Source of the DNA: an uncultured Muribaculaceae bacterium
GTDB lineage: Bacteria > Bacteroidota > Bacteroidia > Bacteroidales > Muribaculaceae
NCBI GenBank assembly: GCA_910584735.1
Contig: CAJUBM010000049.1
Coordinates: 1 to 19,351 of the forward strand
Length of the DNA stretch: 19,351 nt
Direction: 5' to 3'
The notes beneath the pieces are model-generated. The model was not told where the DNA came from. It ran no database searches and saw nothing but the letters and a program-made list of their open reading frames with translations. A program made the translations under genes and the position numbers. Of this stretch, positions 1 through 6,601 are shown piece after piece. Position 1 is the stretch's first letter. Every line of letters starts with the position of its first letter.

Positions 1-90
1 GGAGGTCCGGCGCCACTATAAAGTTACCATTGCCAAAAGTGTTATATAACAGAAGGCGGCGTGTCAGAATTGAATTTTGACACACCGCCT
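1..90 (-). repeat. Dispersed modular repeat, copy A (downstream of truA)
   Basis: Read on the minus strand, this has three modules. First is a hairpin (90-54). Second is a block whose 37 nt at 49-13 are identical to 19274-19310 at the other end of the window; 42 nt match with one difference (54-13 against 19269-19310). Third is the start of a GC-rich block (GGCGCCGGACCTCC), cut off by the window edge. The same junction between the second and third modules (TAACTTTATAGTGGCGCC) also occurs at 1094-1111. The copy begins 22 nt after the truA stop codon. The repetition is seen directly; whether the element is mobile or only a shared terminator module is inference. Confidence 0.85.
54..90 (-). terminator. 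Terminator-like hairpin after truA
   Basis: Positions 55-69 pair with 75-89 (15 bp with one C-A mismatch and one G-U) around a 5-nt loop, 22 nt past the truA stop. Reading on the minus strand, the following bases are TTCTGTTATATAAC, a weak U-rich tail. The stem differs in sequence from the equivalent hairpin at 19231-19270, with compensating changes on both sides, so it is probably structurally conserved. It could stop transcription from either direction. Confidence 0.6.
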
Positions 91-111
91 ATTTATGTTA
101 AATCCCGGCTA

Positions 112-882
112 TTATTTAATATACGGGTAAGTTATGGAATGGAGGAAGAGGGGGCCGGGGGGCATCGAAGTGCCTGCGGCACAGCGGTCGCGGCACTCTA
201 TCACCCGGCGGAAACCGTCTATATCCAATTTGCCACGCCCCACGTCTACCAGTGTGCCGACAACGGCGCGTACCATATTACGAAGAAAGCGGTCAGCCGT
301 AATCTCGAAATATCCGTCAGCCCCCATCGGAATCGTACCGCAGTCAGCCGGCTGCGCCCGTAGCCAGCGGGCAGATGTGACGCGGCAGATATTGGTCTTG
401 ACATCGGTGTGCAGTTTTGAGAACGATGTGAAATCGTCAGTCTCCAAAAGGATGTCGGCAGCTCGGTTCATGGCGTCAAAGTCCAACGCCGGGGGCGCGA
501 ACCACACCAGTCCGCCGGAAAAGGGGGAGCGCTGCAAGGCATAATAGTAGCGGTACGTGCGGCTCACGGCATCGAAACGGGCATGCGCGCCATCGTGTAC
601 CGGACGGATAGAATAGACCGTGACATACGGGCCGAGGATGGAGTTCAACACTCTCGGCAACGCGGCAATATCATTAATCGGCGACGACACATCGAAGTGG
701 GCCACCATCGAAGATGCGTTAACCCCCGCATCCGTACGTCCGGCCCCCGTCACTGCAACCGGGCATCTTAAAATCTTTGACAGAGCCTCCTCCAGCACCT
801 GCTGTACCGACACATCATGAGGTTGCCGCTGCCATCCATGGTAAGGCTCCCCCCTATAGGCCAAGAATATGAAATAACGCAC
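112..882 (-). CDS. truA: tRNA pseudouridine synthase A
   Basis: TruA converts uridines at positions 38-40 in the anticodon arm of many tRNAs to pseudouridine, in the cytoplasm and without cofactor. The 256-residue length is normal for the family. The N-terminus (MRYFIFLAYRG, then YHGWQRQP at 14-21) and the catalytic motif AGRTDAGV with the nucleophilic Asp at residue 51 are diagnostic. The residue after that motif is Asn, where many members have His. The start is GTG: MRYF matches the usual N-terminus and no suitable ATG lies nearby. Only a poor AAGGA, close to the start, lies upstream. The gene is separated from upstream speA by 301 nt of repeat-bearing DNA, so it may have its own promoter, although I could not find a convincing -33/-7 pair. 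A hairpin follows the stop. Confidence 0.95.
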   Translation of the reverse strand: MRYFIFLAYRGEPYHGWQRQPHDVSVQQVLEEALSKILRCPVAVTGAGRTDAGVNASSMVAHFDVSSPINDIAALPRVLNSILGPYVTVYSIRPVHDGAHARFDAVSRTYRYYYALQRSPFSGGLVWFAPPALDFDAMNRAADILLETDDFTSFSKLHTDVKTNICRVTSARWLRAQPADCGTIPMGADGYFEITADRFLRNMVRAVVGTLVDVGRGKLDIDGFRRVIECRDRCAAGTSMPPGPLFLHSITYPYIK

Positions 883-929
883 TTCCTTAGATGTTGTCTA
901 AACTCGTTATAAAAAATGAAATAACGATA

Positions 930-953
930 TGTCAAAGTTCCGACACAACGTTT
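930..953 (+). repeat. Decayed hairpin module of the dispersed repeat
   Basis: The plus-strand bases TGTCAAAGTTC and GACACAACGTTTT resemble the hairpin module at 19231-19270 (TGTCAAAATTC and GACACAACGCTT), but the loop and the outer 5' arm have been lost. It stands upstream of the left arm at 978 in the same module order as the other copies, with a block of about the same length between that no longer matches. No gene ends upstream of it on the plus strand, unlike the other copies. This is a similarity seen by eye; chance resemblance is possible. Confidence 0.45.
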
Positions 954-977
954 TACGAAAAAATTCGACTACCCAGA

Positions 978-1116
978 GCTAACTTCATAGTGGCGCCGGA
1001 CCTCCGGGACGGCAGGCCACCCGAAAAGGCGGAGCCGAAAATTGCTTACGTGTCCACGGCCTTTGTTCTCCGGGTGGCCTGCCGTCCCGGAGGTCCGGCG
1101 CCACTATAAAGTTAGC
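978..1116. repeat. Dispersed modular repeat, copy B: 46-bp inverted repeat
   Basis: The arms 978-1023 and 1071-1116 are reverse complements at 45 of 46 positions and flank a 47-nt spacer. Each arm contains the repeat's GC-rich module (GCGCCGGACCTCCGGGACGG and flanks), also present at 1-14 and 19326-19351. Transcribed, it would form a very stable stem. It lies downstream of speA; the minus-strand arm nearest speA has the same orientation relative to that gene as copy A has to truA and copy C to lpd. Two copies in head-to-head arrangement resemble paired REP-type elements of other bacteria, but no REP-associated transposase is in the window. Confidence 0.9.
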
Positions 1117-1139
1117 TTTGTCAATAGATATAAATAAGT

Positions 1140-1169
1140 GGAGATGCAAAAGACAAGTTTTGGTTCTCC
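1140..1169 (-). terminator. Small hairpin just after speA
   Basis: GGAGA (1140-1144) pairs with TCTCC (1165-1169) and CAAAA (1147-1151) pairs with TTTTG (1158-1162), with a 2x2 internal loop and a 6-nt apical loop. On the minus strand it begins 14 nt past the speA stop and is followed by the T-rich ACTTATTTATATC. It could terminate speA, but the stem is weak. Confidence 0.4.
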
Positions 1170-1183
1170 CTATGAATTGATTG

Positions 1184-3082
1184 TCAGTCTTTTTCAAGAT
1201 AGGTATAGCCATACAGACCCGAGCGGTAGGTAGAAAGGAACTCACGCCCCTCCTCGGGGGTTATACGCCCCTCCTTCATGGCTTTCGTTACCCATCCCTC
1301 CACATTCCTTACCAGCTTCTTGGGGGAGAACTGCACATAGTCAAGAACCTCGGCCACAGTCTCGCCGTCAATCACCTGGTCAATCTCGTAATGGTCCTTA
1401 TAGCACGATATATGCACGGCATTGGTATCGCCGAACAGGTTATGCATATCGCCGAGAATCTCCTGGTAGGCACCTACAAGGAAGACTCCGATATAATATG
1501 GCTCCCCGGGCTTGAGTGGATGCACGGGCAGCGATGTGGATACCCCCTGCGGAGATATGAAGTTTGAAATCTTGCCGTCAGAGTCGCAAGTCATATCCTG
1601 CAAGGTAGCCATCCGTGTAGGCTTCTCGTCAAGACGCGAGATAGGAATTACGGGGAATACCTGGTCGATGGCCCATGAGTCGGGAAGCGACTGGAACAGC
1701 GAGAAATTGCAGAAATACTTGTCGGGCAGCATCTTCGAAATCTTCCGCAACTCCTCGGGCGGATGCTTCATCTGCGAGCCAAGCTCCCCTACCTCGCGGG
1801 CTATGGCCCAGAACAGTTTCTCGGTAAGGGCGCGGGTGCGAAGATCTATCATCCCGAGGGAGAACATGTCGAGAGCCTCCTCGCGAATCTGCAACGCATC
1901 GTGCCAACTCTCGAACAGACGCTGCTGGTTGAGCTTGTCCCATATCTCATAGAGTTCCTTCACAAGCTCATGCTCATCGCCGGAAAGCTCCTCCGAATCC
2001 TTCCATGTGGGTAGCGAAGTGGTTTCAAGCACATCGCAAACCAGCACGGAGTGGTGGGCTGTAAGGGAGCGTCCGCTCTCCGTGACGATATTCGGCTGCG
2101 GCAGATCGTTCTTCTCACAGGCATCTACAATGGAATAGATAGCATCGTTGGCATACTCCTGTATGGAATAGTTCATCGAACTTTCCGAGTGTGAAGAGCG
2201 TGTGCCGTCATAATCCACCCCCAGGCCGCCGCCGATATCAACATAGTCGATGGCGAAACCCGTTTTGGAAAGCTGAACGTAGAACTGCATCGCCTCGCGC
2301 AGGGCGTTCTTTATGCGGCGTATCTTGGTTATCTGGCTGCCGATATGGAAATGAATCAGTTTAAGCCACGAAGTTATGTCGTACTTTTCCAGATAGTCTA
2401 TGGCCTGGAGAAGTTCCGATGAGTTGAGGCCGAACTTCGACTGGTCGCCCCCCGATTCTTCCCATTTGCCCGAGCCGGAGTTAGCCAGCTTTATCCGTAT
2501 GCCTATAGACGGGGTAATCTTCAGCCGTTTGGCAACCGTATGGATTAGTTTTAGCTCGTTGAGCTTCTCCACCACCAGGATTATGCGCCTTCCCATCTTG
2601 TGGGCCAGCAACGCAAGCTCCACATAATTCTGATCCTTATATCCGTTACAGATAATGAGGGCGTTCTCATCGATATTGGTGGCGAGAACCGCATGGAGTT
2701 CAGGTTTGGAGCCTGCCTCAAGGCCGATGTTGAATTTTTTGCCGTGCGATACGATTTCCTCCACCACCGGGCGCATCTGGTTCACCTTTATGGGGTAGAT
2801 TACGAAATTCTGCCCCGTATAACCGTATTCCTCGGCGGCATGGCGGAAACAACTATATATTTTTTCGACACGATTGTCAAGGATATCGGGGAAGCGCAGC
2901 AGCACCGGGGCCGTTATGTCCTTAAGCTGCAACTCGTCCATTATCTCACGCAGGTCTACCGATGCCAGACCCTCGCGGGGGGTCACGGTGACGTGTCCCT
3001 TCTCATTGATGGAAAAGTACTGCCGTCCCCATCCTGGAAGATTGTAGAGTTCGGCACTATCCTCAACTCGCCACTTTCTCAT
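1184..3082 (-). CDS. speA: Biosynthetic arginine decarboxylase
   Basis: This PLP enzyme decarboxylates arginine to agmatine, the entry to putrescine and spermidine synthesis. It belongs to the fold-III (alanine racemase-like) family. Visible motifs are YPIKVNQ with the PLP lysine at residue 99, HFHIGSQ at 245-251, DIGGGLGVDYDG at 282-293, TESGRS at 334-339, and the family signature ILGDMHNLFGD near the C-terminus. At 632 residues it is slightly shorter than E. coli SpeA. The start is ATG (MRKWRVEDSAELYN); upstream is A/T-rich without a Shine-Dalgarno sequence. A UUCG-looped hairpin (3104-3123) ends 21 nt before the start codon, so either speA has a very short leader of its own or its message carries that hairpin. 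Neighbours are functionally unrelated. Confidence 0.96.
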   Translation of the reverse strand: MRKWRVEDSAELYNLPGWGRQYFSINEKGHVTVTPREGLASVDLREIMDELQLKDITAPVLLRFPDILDNRVEKIYSCFRHAAEEYGYTGQNFVIYPIKVNQMRPVVEEIVSHGKKFNIGLEAGSKPELHAVLATNIDENALIICNGYKDQNYVELALLAHKMGRRIILVVEKLNELKLIHTVAKRLKITPSIGIRIKLANSGSGKWEESGGDQSKFGLNSSELLQAIDYLEKYDITSWLKLIHFHIGSQITKIRRIKNALREAMQFYVQLSKTGFAIDYVDIGGGLGVDYDGTRSSHSESSMNYSIQEYANDAIYSIVDACEKNDLPQPNIVTESGRSLTAHHSVLVCDVLETTSLPTWKDSEELSGDEHELVKELYEIWDKLNQQRLFESWHDALQIREEALDMFSLGMIDLRTRALTEKLFWAIAREVGELGSQMKHPPEELRKISKMLPDKYFCNFSLFQSLPDSWAIDQVFPVIPISRLDEKPTRMATLQDMTCDSDGKISNFISPQGVSTSLPVHPLKPGEPYYIGVFLVGAYQEILGDMHNLFGDTNAVHISCYKDHYEIDQVIDGETVAEVLDYVQFSPKKLVRNVEGWVTKAMKEGRITPEEGREFLSTYRSGLYGYTYLEKD

Positions 3083-3103
3083 TTCTAAACAATTATATAA
3101 GGA

Positions 3104-3123
3104 GAAGTCCCCGAAGGGACTTC
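3104..3123 (-). terminator. UUCG-tetraloop hairpin between the LRR gene and speA
   Basis: On the minus strand GAAGTCCC, TTCG, GGGACTTC forms a perfect 8-bp stem with a C(UUCG)G loop, a very stable tetraloop. It lies about 61 nt after the stop of the secreted LRR gene and is followed by TCCTTATATAATTG. The loop type points to the minus strand as the functional RNA strand. It most simply terminates the LRR gene but may also be part of the speA leader. Confidence 0.6.
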
Positions 3124-3184
3124 GTTAAATCATTAAAACAATCAGAATTTCAGATGAAACACGATGGTAAAGATAGGTATATTT

Positions 3185-4636
3185 TCAACGTGCCAGCTTC
3201 AGGACCTGCACGGATGAATCAGATAGAAGCACACGCACCACAAGCACAGGTGCATCAATATACCCGATTCCTGCCGAGACAGTGTGTGACGGCGAGGTCT
3301 GCGGCATGGCAATCATACGCCCCGACATGTCGTAAAGTTGGAAGCCTGCTATTTCCGCACCCGATGACTCCAAGGCGAGTATATCGCCGGATATACGGCC
3401 TGTGACACACCCTTTCCCACTATCGGCTACAACATCGTCAATCGCCGTAGGATCAGCTATGAACATTGCAAATTCCTTCCATTGAGGAGTGTCCGAATAC
3501 AAATCGGCCTGCGGGGTTGTAACCTTAAGCTGCACTTTCTGCTGGTCAACACCTTTCCATACCTCTTCTCCGAGAGTCGGAACCGTTGTTCCTAATTTTC
3601 GTACATCTATCGTGTCAAGCGCCTCCCAGTTTGCCATGGCCTGAATGCCGATATGCTCCAGCGTTTCGGGGAATGAAATCTCGCCCACCGATGAAAAGCC
3701 GCGAACGGCGTAGTCGCCGATATACGACACAGATGCTTTATCAAAATCCGTGACCGTCATTCCGGCATTGTCGGTAAATGCGTAATCCGCTATTGAATCG
3801 GCGCCTGCCACCATATTCCCCAAATCGGATGTAAGGGAGACATTGTGGAAGAACGCCCCTTCGCGGATGTTAACCGCAGACGATGGCATCCACACCGCCC
3901 TAAGAGCATCGCAGTTTGCAAATGCCCATTTCCCTATTTCCGATAAAACGCCGCATTTCGAAAGAGCCAGTTGCTCTATGCCGCTACCGGAAAATGCTTC
4001 CCGGCCTATTACCGCCAAAGAGGTGGGGAAGAATACCGTCTTCAGAGAGACACAGCCGGAGAAGGCATTACTTGGAATCTCGGAAAGCTGTGCATTTATC
4101 ACCACATAGTCAATCTTCGGACAATTGCGGAAAGCCCCTTTTCCAATTGATGTCACCGATTCAGGGAGAGTTATCGTCTCCAGGTCAGCACAGTCGGCAA
4201 ACGCCGATACACCCAGCGACACAACGGAGGAAGGGATGGTTATATTCTTTATCGCCGAAGCGGCAAAAGCACCTTCTCCGATGGCGGTAATGCCCTGAGG
4301 AAGCACAATCTCTGAAATTGCAGACCCGGTAAAGGCATATTCGGGCAAGACGTTCTCTGCCGATGCCGTACGCCCGTTGGCAAGACGCGGCCCGGAATAG
4401 GACGCCACCGATGCACCCGACAGGTCAAGGCTCACGAGGCCTGGCATATCATACCGCACGAATTCAAAATCGGAAGCATCCAATGCCCCGTTCACCACCA
4501 GCGCCGTGGCGGTAGGTGCCTCAGCACCCACCGCCTCCTTCAGGGAGCCGGGGGAGACAGAGACAGTAAGAGCCGATGCCACGGCGGAAATAGACGCGGC
4601 AAATACAAGAGTGGAAAGTTGTCTGAAAAAATTCAT
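3185..4636 (-). CDS. Secreted BspA-type leucine-rich-repeat protein with T9SS-like C-terminal domain
   Basis: From the ATG chosen here the product is 483 residues. It begins MNFFRQLSTLVFAAS and ends a signal-peptide-like segment near ASA. The frame extends 6 codons further to a GTG at 4652-4654, but the ATG gives the better signal peptide. The central part contains LRR_5 (BspA) units of the form AFxxCxxLxxIxLPxSVxxIGxxAF, for example AFADCADLETITLPESV and AFRNCPKIDYVVI. The last about 85 residues start at TAIDDVVAD and contain FQLYDMSGRMI, then a VVRVLLxDSSVQVLKL strand pair, the pattern of Bacteroidetes sorting (Por-secretion) C-terminal domains. It is therefore inferred to be exported and surface-attached, with adhesion or binding as a generic LRR role; the ligand is unknown. 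It has its own strong promoter at 4737-4768 and a hairpin downstream. Confidence 0.85.
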   Translation of the reverse strand: MNFFRQLSTLVFAASISAVASALTVSVSPGSLKEAVGAEAPTATALVVNGALDASDFEFVRYDMPGLVSLDLSGASVASYSGPRLANGRTASAENVLPEYAFTGSAISEIVLPQGITAIGEGAFAASAIKNITIPSSVVSLGVSAFADCADLETITLPESVTSIGKGAFRNCPKIDYVVINAQLSEIPSNAFSGCVSLKTVFFPTSLAVIGREAFSGSGIEQLALSKCGVLSEIGKWAFANCDALRAVWMPSSAVNIREGAFFHNVSLTSDLGNMVAGADSIADYAFTDNAGMTVTDFDKASVSYIGDYAVRGFSSVGEISFPETLEHIGIQAMANWEALDTIDVRKLGTTVPTLGEEVWKGVDQQKVQLKVTTPQADLYSDTPQWKEFAMFIADPTAIDDVVADSGKGCVTGRISGDILALESSGAEIAGFQLYDMSGRMIAMPQTSPSHTVSAGIGYIDAPVLVVRVLLSDSSVQVLKLAR

Positions 4637-4736
4637 ATATAGGGATATGGCCACGAAGCCACTGAATAGGTATTATTGCTGCATAAGAAACAATAAAAAC
4701 AGCAAATTATTGCCCTCATGCCCATGTTTACACCCA

Positions 4737-4768
4737 CAAAGTTACGAAAAAAAGCCCCCTTTACAAAA
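4737..4768 (-). promoter_or_regulatory. Bacteroidetes-type promoter for the LRR gene
   Basis: On the minus strand TTTTG (4768-4764) is followed by 19 nt and then TAACTTTG (4744-4737). These match the known Bacteroides -33 TTTG and -7 TAnnTTTG consensus with correct spacing. Transcription would begin near 4730, giving a leader of about 90 nt before the ATG at 4636. The -33 box lies in the last sense codon of the upstream transporter gene. Confidence 0.8.
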
Positions 4769-6098
4769 TCCCGACAACGAAGATGGCCATAATAGCCACC
4801 GGGGCTATGAATTTAAGGGAGAATATGATTAGCGGTACATATGCCGGCACACGATGTCCCTCGGGCGTGAGTTCGCGCCGCAGCACAGAGCGGTCAAGCA
4901 CCCACCCGACAAATACCGACAGCAGCATCCCGCCGACAGGAAGCAGTATGTTGGACGACAGGAAGTCGAGAAGATTGAAGAAATTCCTCCCGAACACGGT
5001 CCAGCCCGACAGCACCCCGAAACTGAGGGAGCAAAGAGCGGCCGTTACAGCCACCCCTATACCGTAAAGAACGGTAGCTTTCTTTCGGCTTATCTTCCAT
5101 TCACCTTCAAGCCACGCAATAACCACCTCGGTCACAGATACGGTGGATGTAAGTGACGCCACGAAAAGCAGAACGAAGAACAACACACCCCAGATACGAC
5201 CTCCGGGCATAGACATGAATATCGACGGCAGCACCTCGAATACGAGCTTCGGCCCTGCGGCAGGTTCCTGTCCGAACGAGAAACATGCCGGGAATATTAC
5301 TATTCCGGCCATAACAGCCACCAATGTGTCAAGTCCGGCGGTGAGAGACGCAGTCTTTACCAGACGTGTGCCATCCTTGAAATAGGACGCATACGTTATA
5401 AGCACACCCATGCCCACGCTAAGCGAGAAAAACGCCTGTCCCATGGCCGAAAGGAGCACGTCAGGGGTAAGTTTTGAGAAATCAGGCTTCAGCAGGAACT
5501 CCAACCCCTGCGACGCACCGGGCATAAGCAGAGAGTTGAGACAGAAAGCTGCCATGATTACGAACAGCATCGGCATAAGGAGATTCGACATACGCTCTAT
5601 CCCCTTCTCCACACCACGGCTGATTACGAAGAAATTAACAAGAAGGAAGCCGAAAGTCCATCCCAACGGGCGCCAGGCATCGCCGGTAAGACTGTCAAAC
5701 TGCGCATGGAGGTCGGTCTGGGATGCCGCCTGTCCGAAACCGGTGGCCGACTGCCATATATAGTCCACGCACCAGCCTGCCACTACCGAGTAGAAACCCA
5801 TGATGAAGAACGAAGCCAGAATCCCCAGCCAGCTTATCAGGTGCCAGAACTTCGCGGCCTTAAGTTTACGGAACGCACCGGCCACATTCATGCCCGTTGC
5901 ACGGCCTATCACGAATTCGGCACATATCACGGGGATTCCCAGCACTATTACAAACATTATATAGGCTAACAGAAAAGCCCCGCCTCCGTTGGCGCCACAT
6001 TCGTAAGGGAAACGCCAGATGTTGCCCAGGCCTACCGCCGAACCTACCGTAGCGGCAATAACGCCGAAACGGGTGGCAAATTTCTTATTCGATGACAT
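4761..6098 (-). CDS. Sodium-dependent transporter, SNF/NSS family
   Basis: This is an inner-membrane secondary transporter of the LeuT-like neurotransmitter:sodium symporter family, which couples sodium influx to uptake of amino acids or related solutes. The family signature GSAVGLGNIWRFPY stands at residues 19-32, in the unwound first membrane helix that binds sodium and substrate. About 11 hydrophobic segments can be counted in 445 residues, which fits short bacterial members with 11 rather than 12 helices. The ATG start (MSSNKKFATRFG) gives the normal short cytoplasmic N-terminus. The substrate cannot be told from sequence. Upstream is a 240-bp gap filled mainly by a 185-bp palindrome, and no clear promoter was found for this gene. 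Confidence 0.93.
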   Translation of the reverse strand: MSSNKKFATRFGVIAATVGSAVGLGNIWRFPYECGANGGGAFLLAYIMFVIVLGIPVICAEFVIGRATGMNVAGAFRKLKAAKFWHLISWLGILASFFIMGFYSVVAGWCVDYIWQSATGFGQAASQTDLHAQFDSLTGDAWRPLGWTFGFLLVNFFVISRGVEKGIERMSNLLMPMLFVIMAAFCLNSLLMPGASQGLEFLLKPDFSKLTPDVLLSAMGQAFFSLSVGMGVLITYASYFKDGTRLVKTASLTAGLDTLVAVMAGIVIFPACFSFGQEPAAGPKLVFEVLPSIFMSMPGGRIWGVLFFVLLFVASLTSTVSVTEVVIAWLEGEWKISRKKATVLYGIGVAVTAALCSLSFGVLSGWTVFGRNFFNLLDFLSSNILLPVGGMLLSVFVGWVLDRSVLRRELTPEGHRVPAYVPLIIFSLKFIAPVAIMAIFVVGIL

Positions 6099-6127
6099 AA
6101 AGTGATGATTGGTATTGTGATTTAAGG

Positions 6128-6312
6128 TAAGTAACTGTTCAAAATTATTTTATACTAACAGGTCTGATTATTTCAATGTTTCTCCGGCAAAATTTTTGAA
6201 TCTTTTCCTCTCTTCATCAGTCGTGTAGCTCGCTACACTCCTTCTTCATCGAGAAAAATCTTCTAAAAATTTTCCTCTGACAAACATTAAAATAATTTCG
6301 ACCAGTTACTTA
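6128..6312. repeat. 185-bp imperfect palindrome, MITE-like or large terminator
   Basis: The ends are inverted: TAAGTAACTGTTCAAAATTA begins at 6128 on the plus strand, and TAAGTAACTGGTCGAAATTA begins at 6312 on the minus strand. Further inward AAAATTTTT and its flanks pair, and the centre is GTGTAG-CTCG-CTACAC (6223-6238). It is AT-rich apart from the centre and encodes nothing. It lies between the DUF2007 gene and the SNF transporter, both on the minus strand. A related end sequence occurs at 7848-7874. It may be a non-autonomous mobile element; termination or RNA processing are alternatives. Confidence 0.8.
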
Positions 6313-6338
6313 TTATCAATATGGCATGGCCGGAGCAA

Positions 6339-6566
6339 TCAGTCGTCTGAATCGGGAATAAGCTCCTTGGCCTGCGGCAGGGAGTCTGCCGGAATCATAA
6401 GCTCGAGCGGCGTCCAGGTGTCACCCATGGGGTAGACCGAGGAGATCGTGGCGTTGTTCAACACACAAGGTATGCCGTTCGACTGCAATAGGCCACGGTC
6501 GATAGCGGCACTCTCCAGATTATAGTACGTGCGGAATATCACCCATTTATCTTGTTGTTCAGACAT
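6339..6566 (-). CDS. Small DUF2007 (putative signal-transducing) protein
   Basis: The 75-residue product starts MSEQQDKWVIFRTYYN. It fits the DUF2007 pattern: a short alpha/beta domain with VIFRTYYNLESAAIDRGLLQSNGIPC, then a central NN, and a C-terminal LMIPADSLPQAKELI strand-helix. The function of the family is not established, although it is often named putative signal transducing protein. Two ATGs lie close together (6564-6566 and 6570-6572), and a further in-frame TTG lies at 6594-6596; I chose the one giving MSEQQ. It starts 35 nt after the sufS stop on the same strand and so is probably the last gene of the suf transcript. A large palindrome follows 26 nt after the stop. Confidence 0.75.
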   Translation of the reverse strand: MSEQQDKWVIFRTYYNLESAAIDRGLLQSNGIPCVLNNATISSVYPMGDTWTPLELMIPADSLPQAKELIPDSDD

Positions 6567-6601
6567 AAGCATTTGAATTTGATGGTTATATATCAAGCAT
6601 A

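Larger units (their letters stand above)
883..1183. other. Repeat-bearing spacer between speA and truA
   Basis: This 301-bp gap has no credible gene. From left to right it holds an AT-rich leader for truA (883-929), a decayed copy of the repeat hairpin (about 930-953), the long inverted repeat (978-1116), and a small hairpin just past the speA stop (1140-1169). Open frames crossing it are made of translated repeat sequence. Confidence 0.8.

Noticed and set aside
891..1245. Two short open frames, one per strand, ending in similar peptides (VACRPGGPAPL) and containing DLRDGRP
   Set aside because: Both peptides are translations of the 46-bp inverted repeat, so the likeness comes from DNA repetition and not from protein-coding selection.
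4637..4654. GTG start for the LRR protein 18 nt upstream
   Set aside because: The ATG at 4634-4636 gives a cleaner signal peptide; the upstream GTG has no ribosome-binding support. The choice is not certain.
6099..6130. Promoter for the SNF transporter (TACCTTAA as -7)
   Set aside because: Only 6 of 8 bases match and no TTTG lies at the correct distance, so I do not call it.
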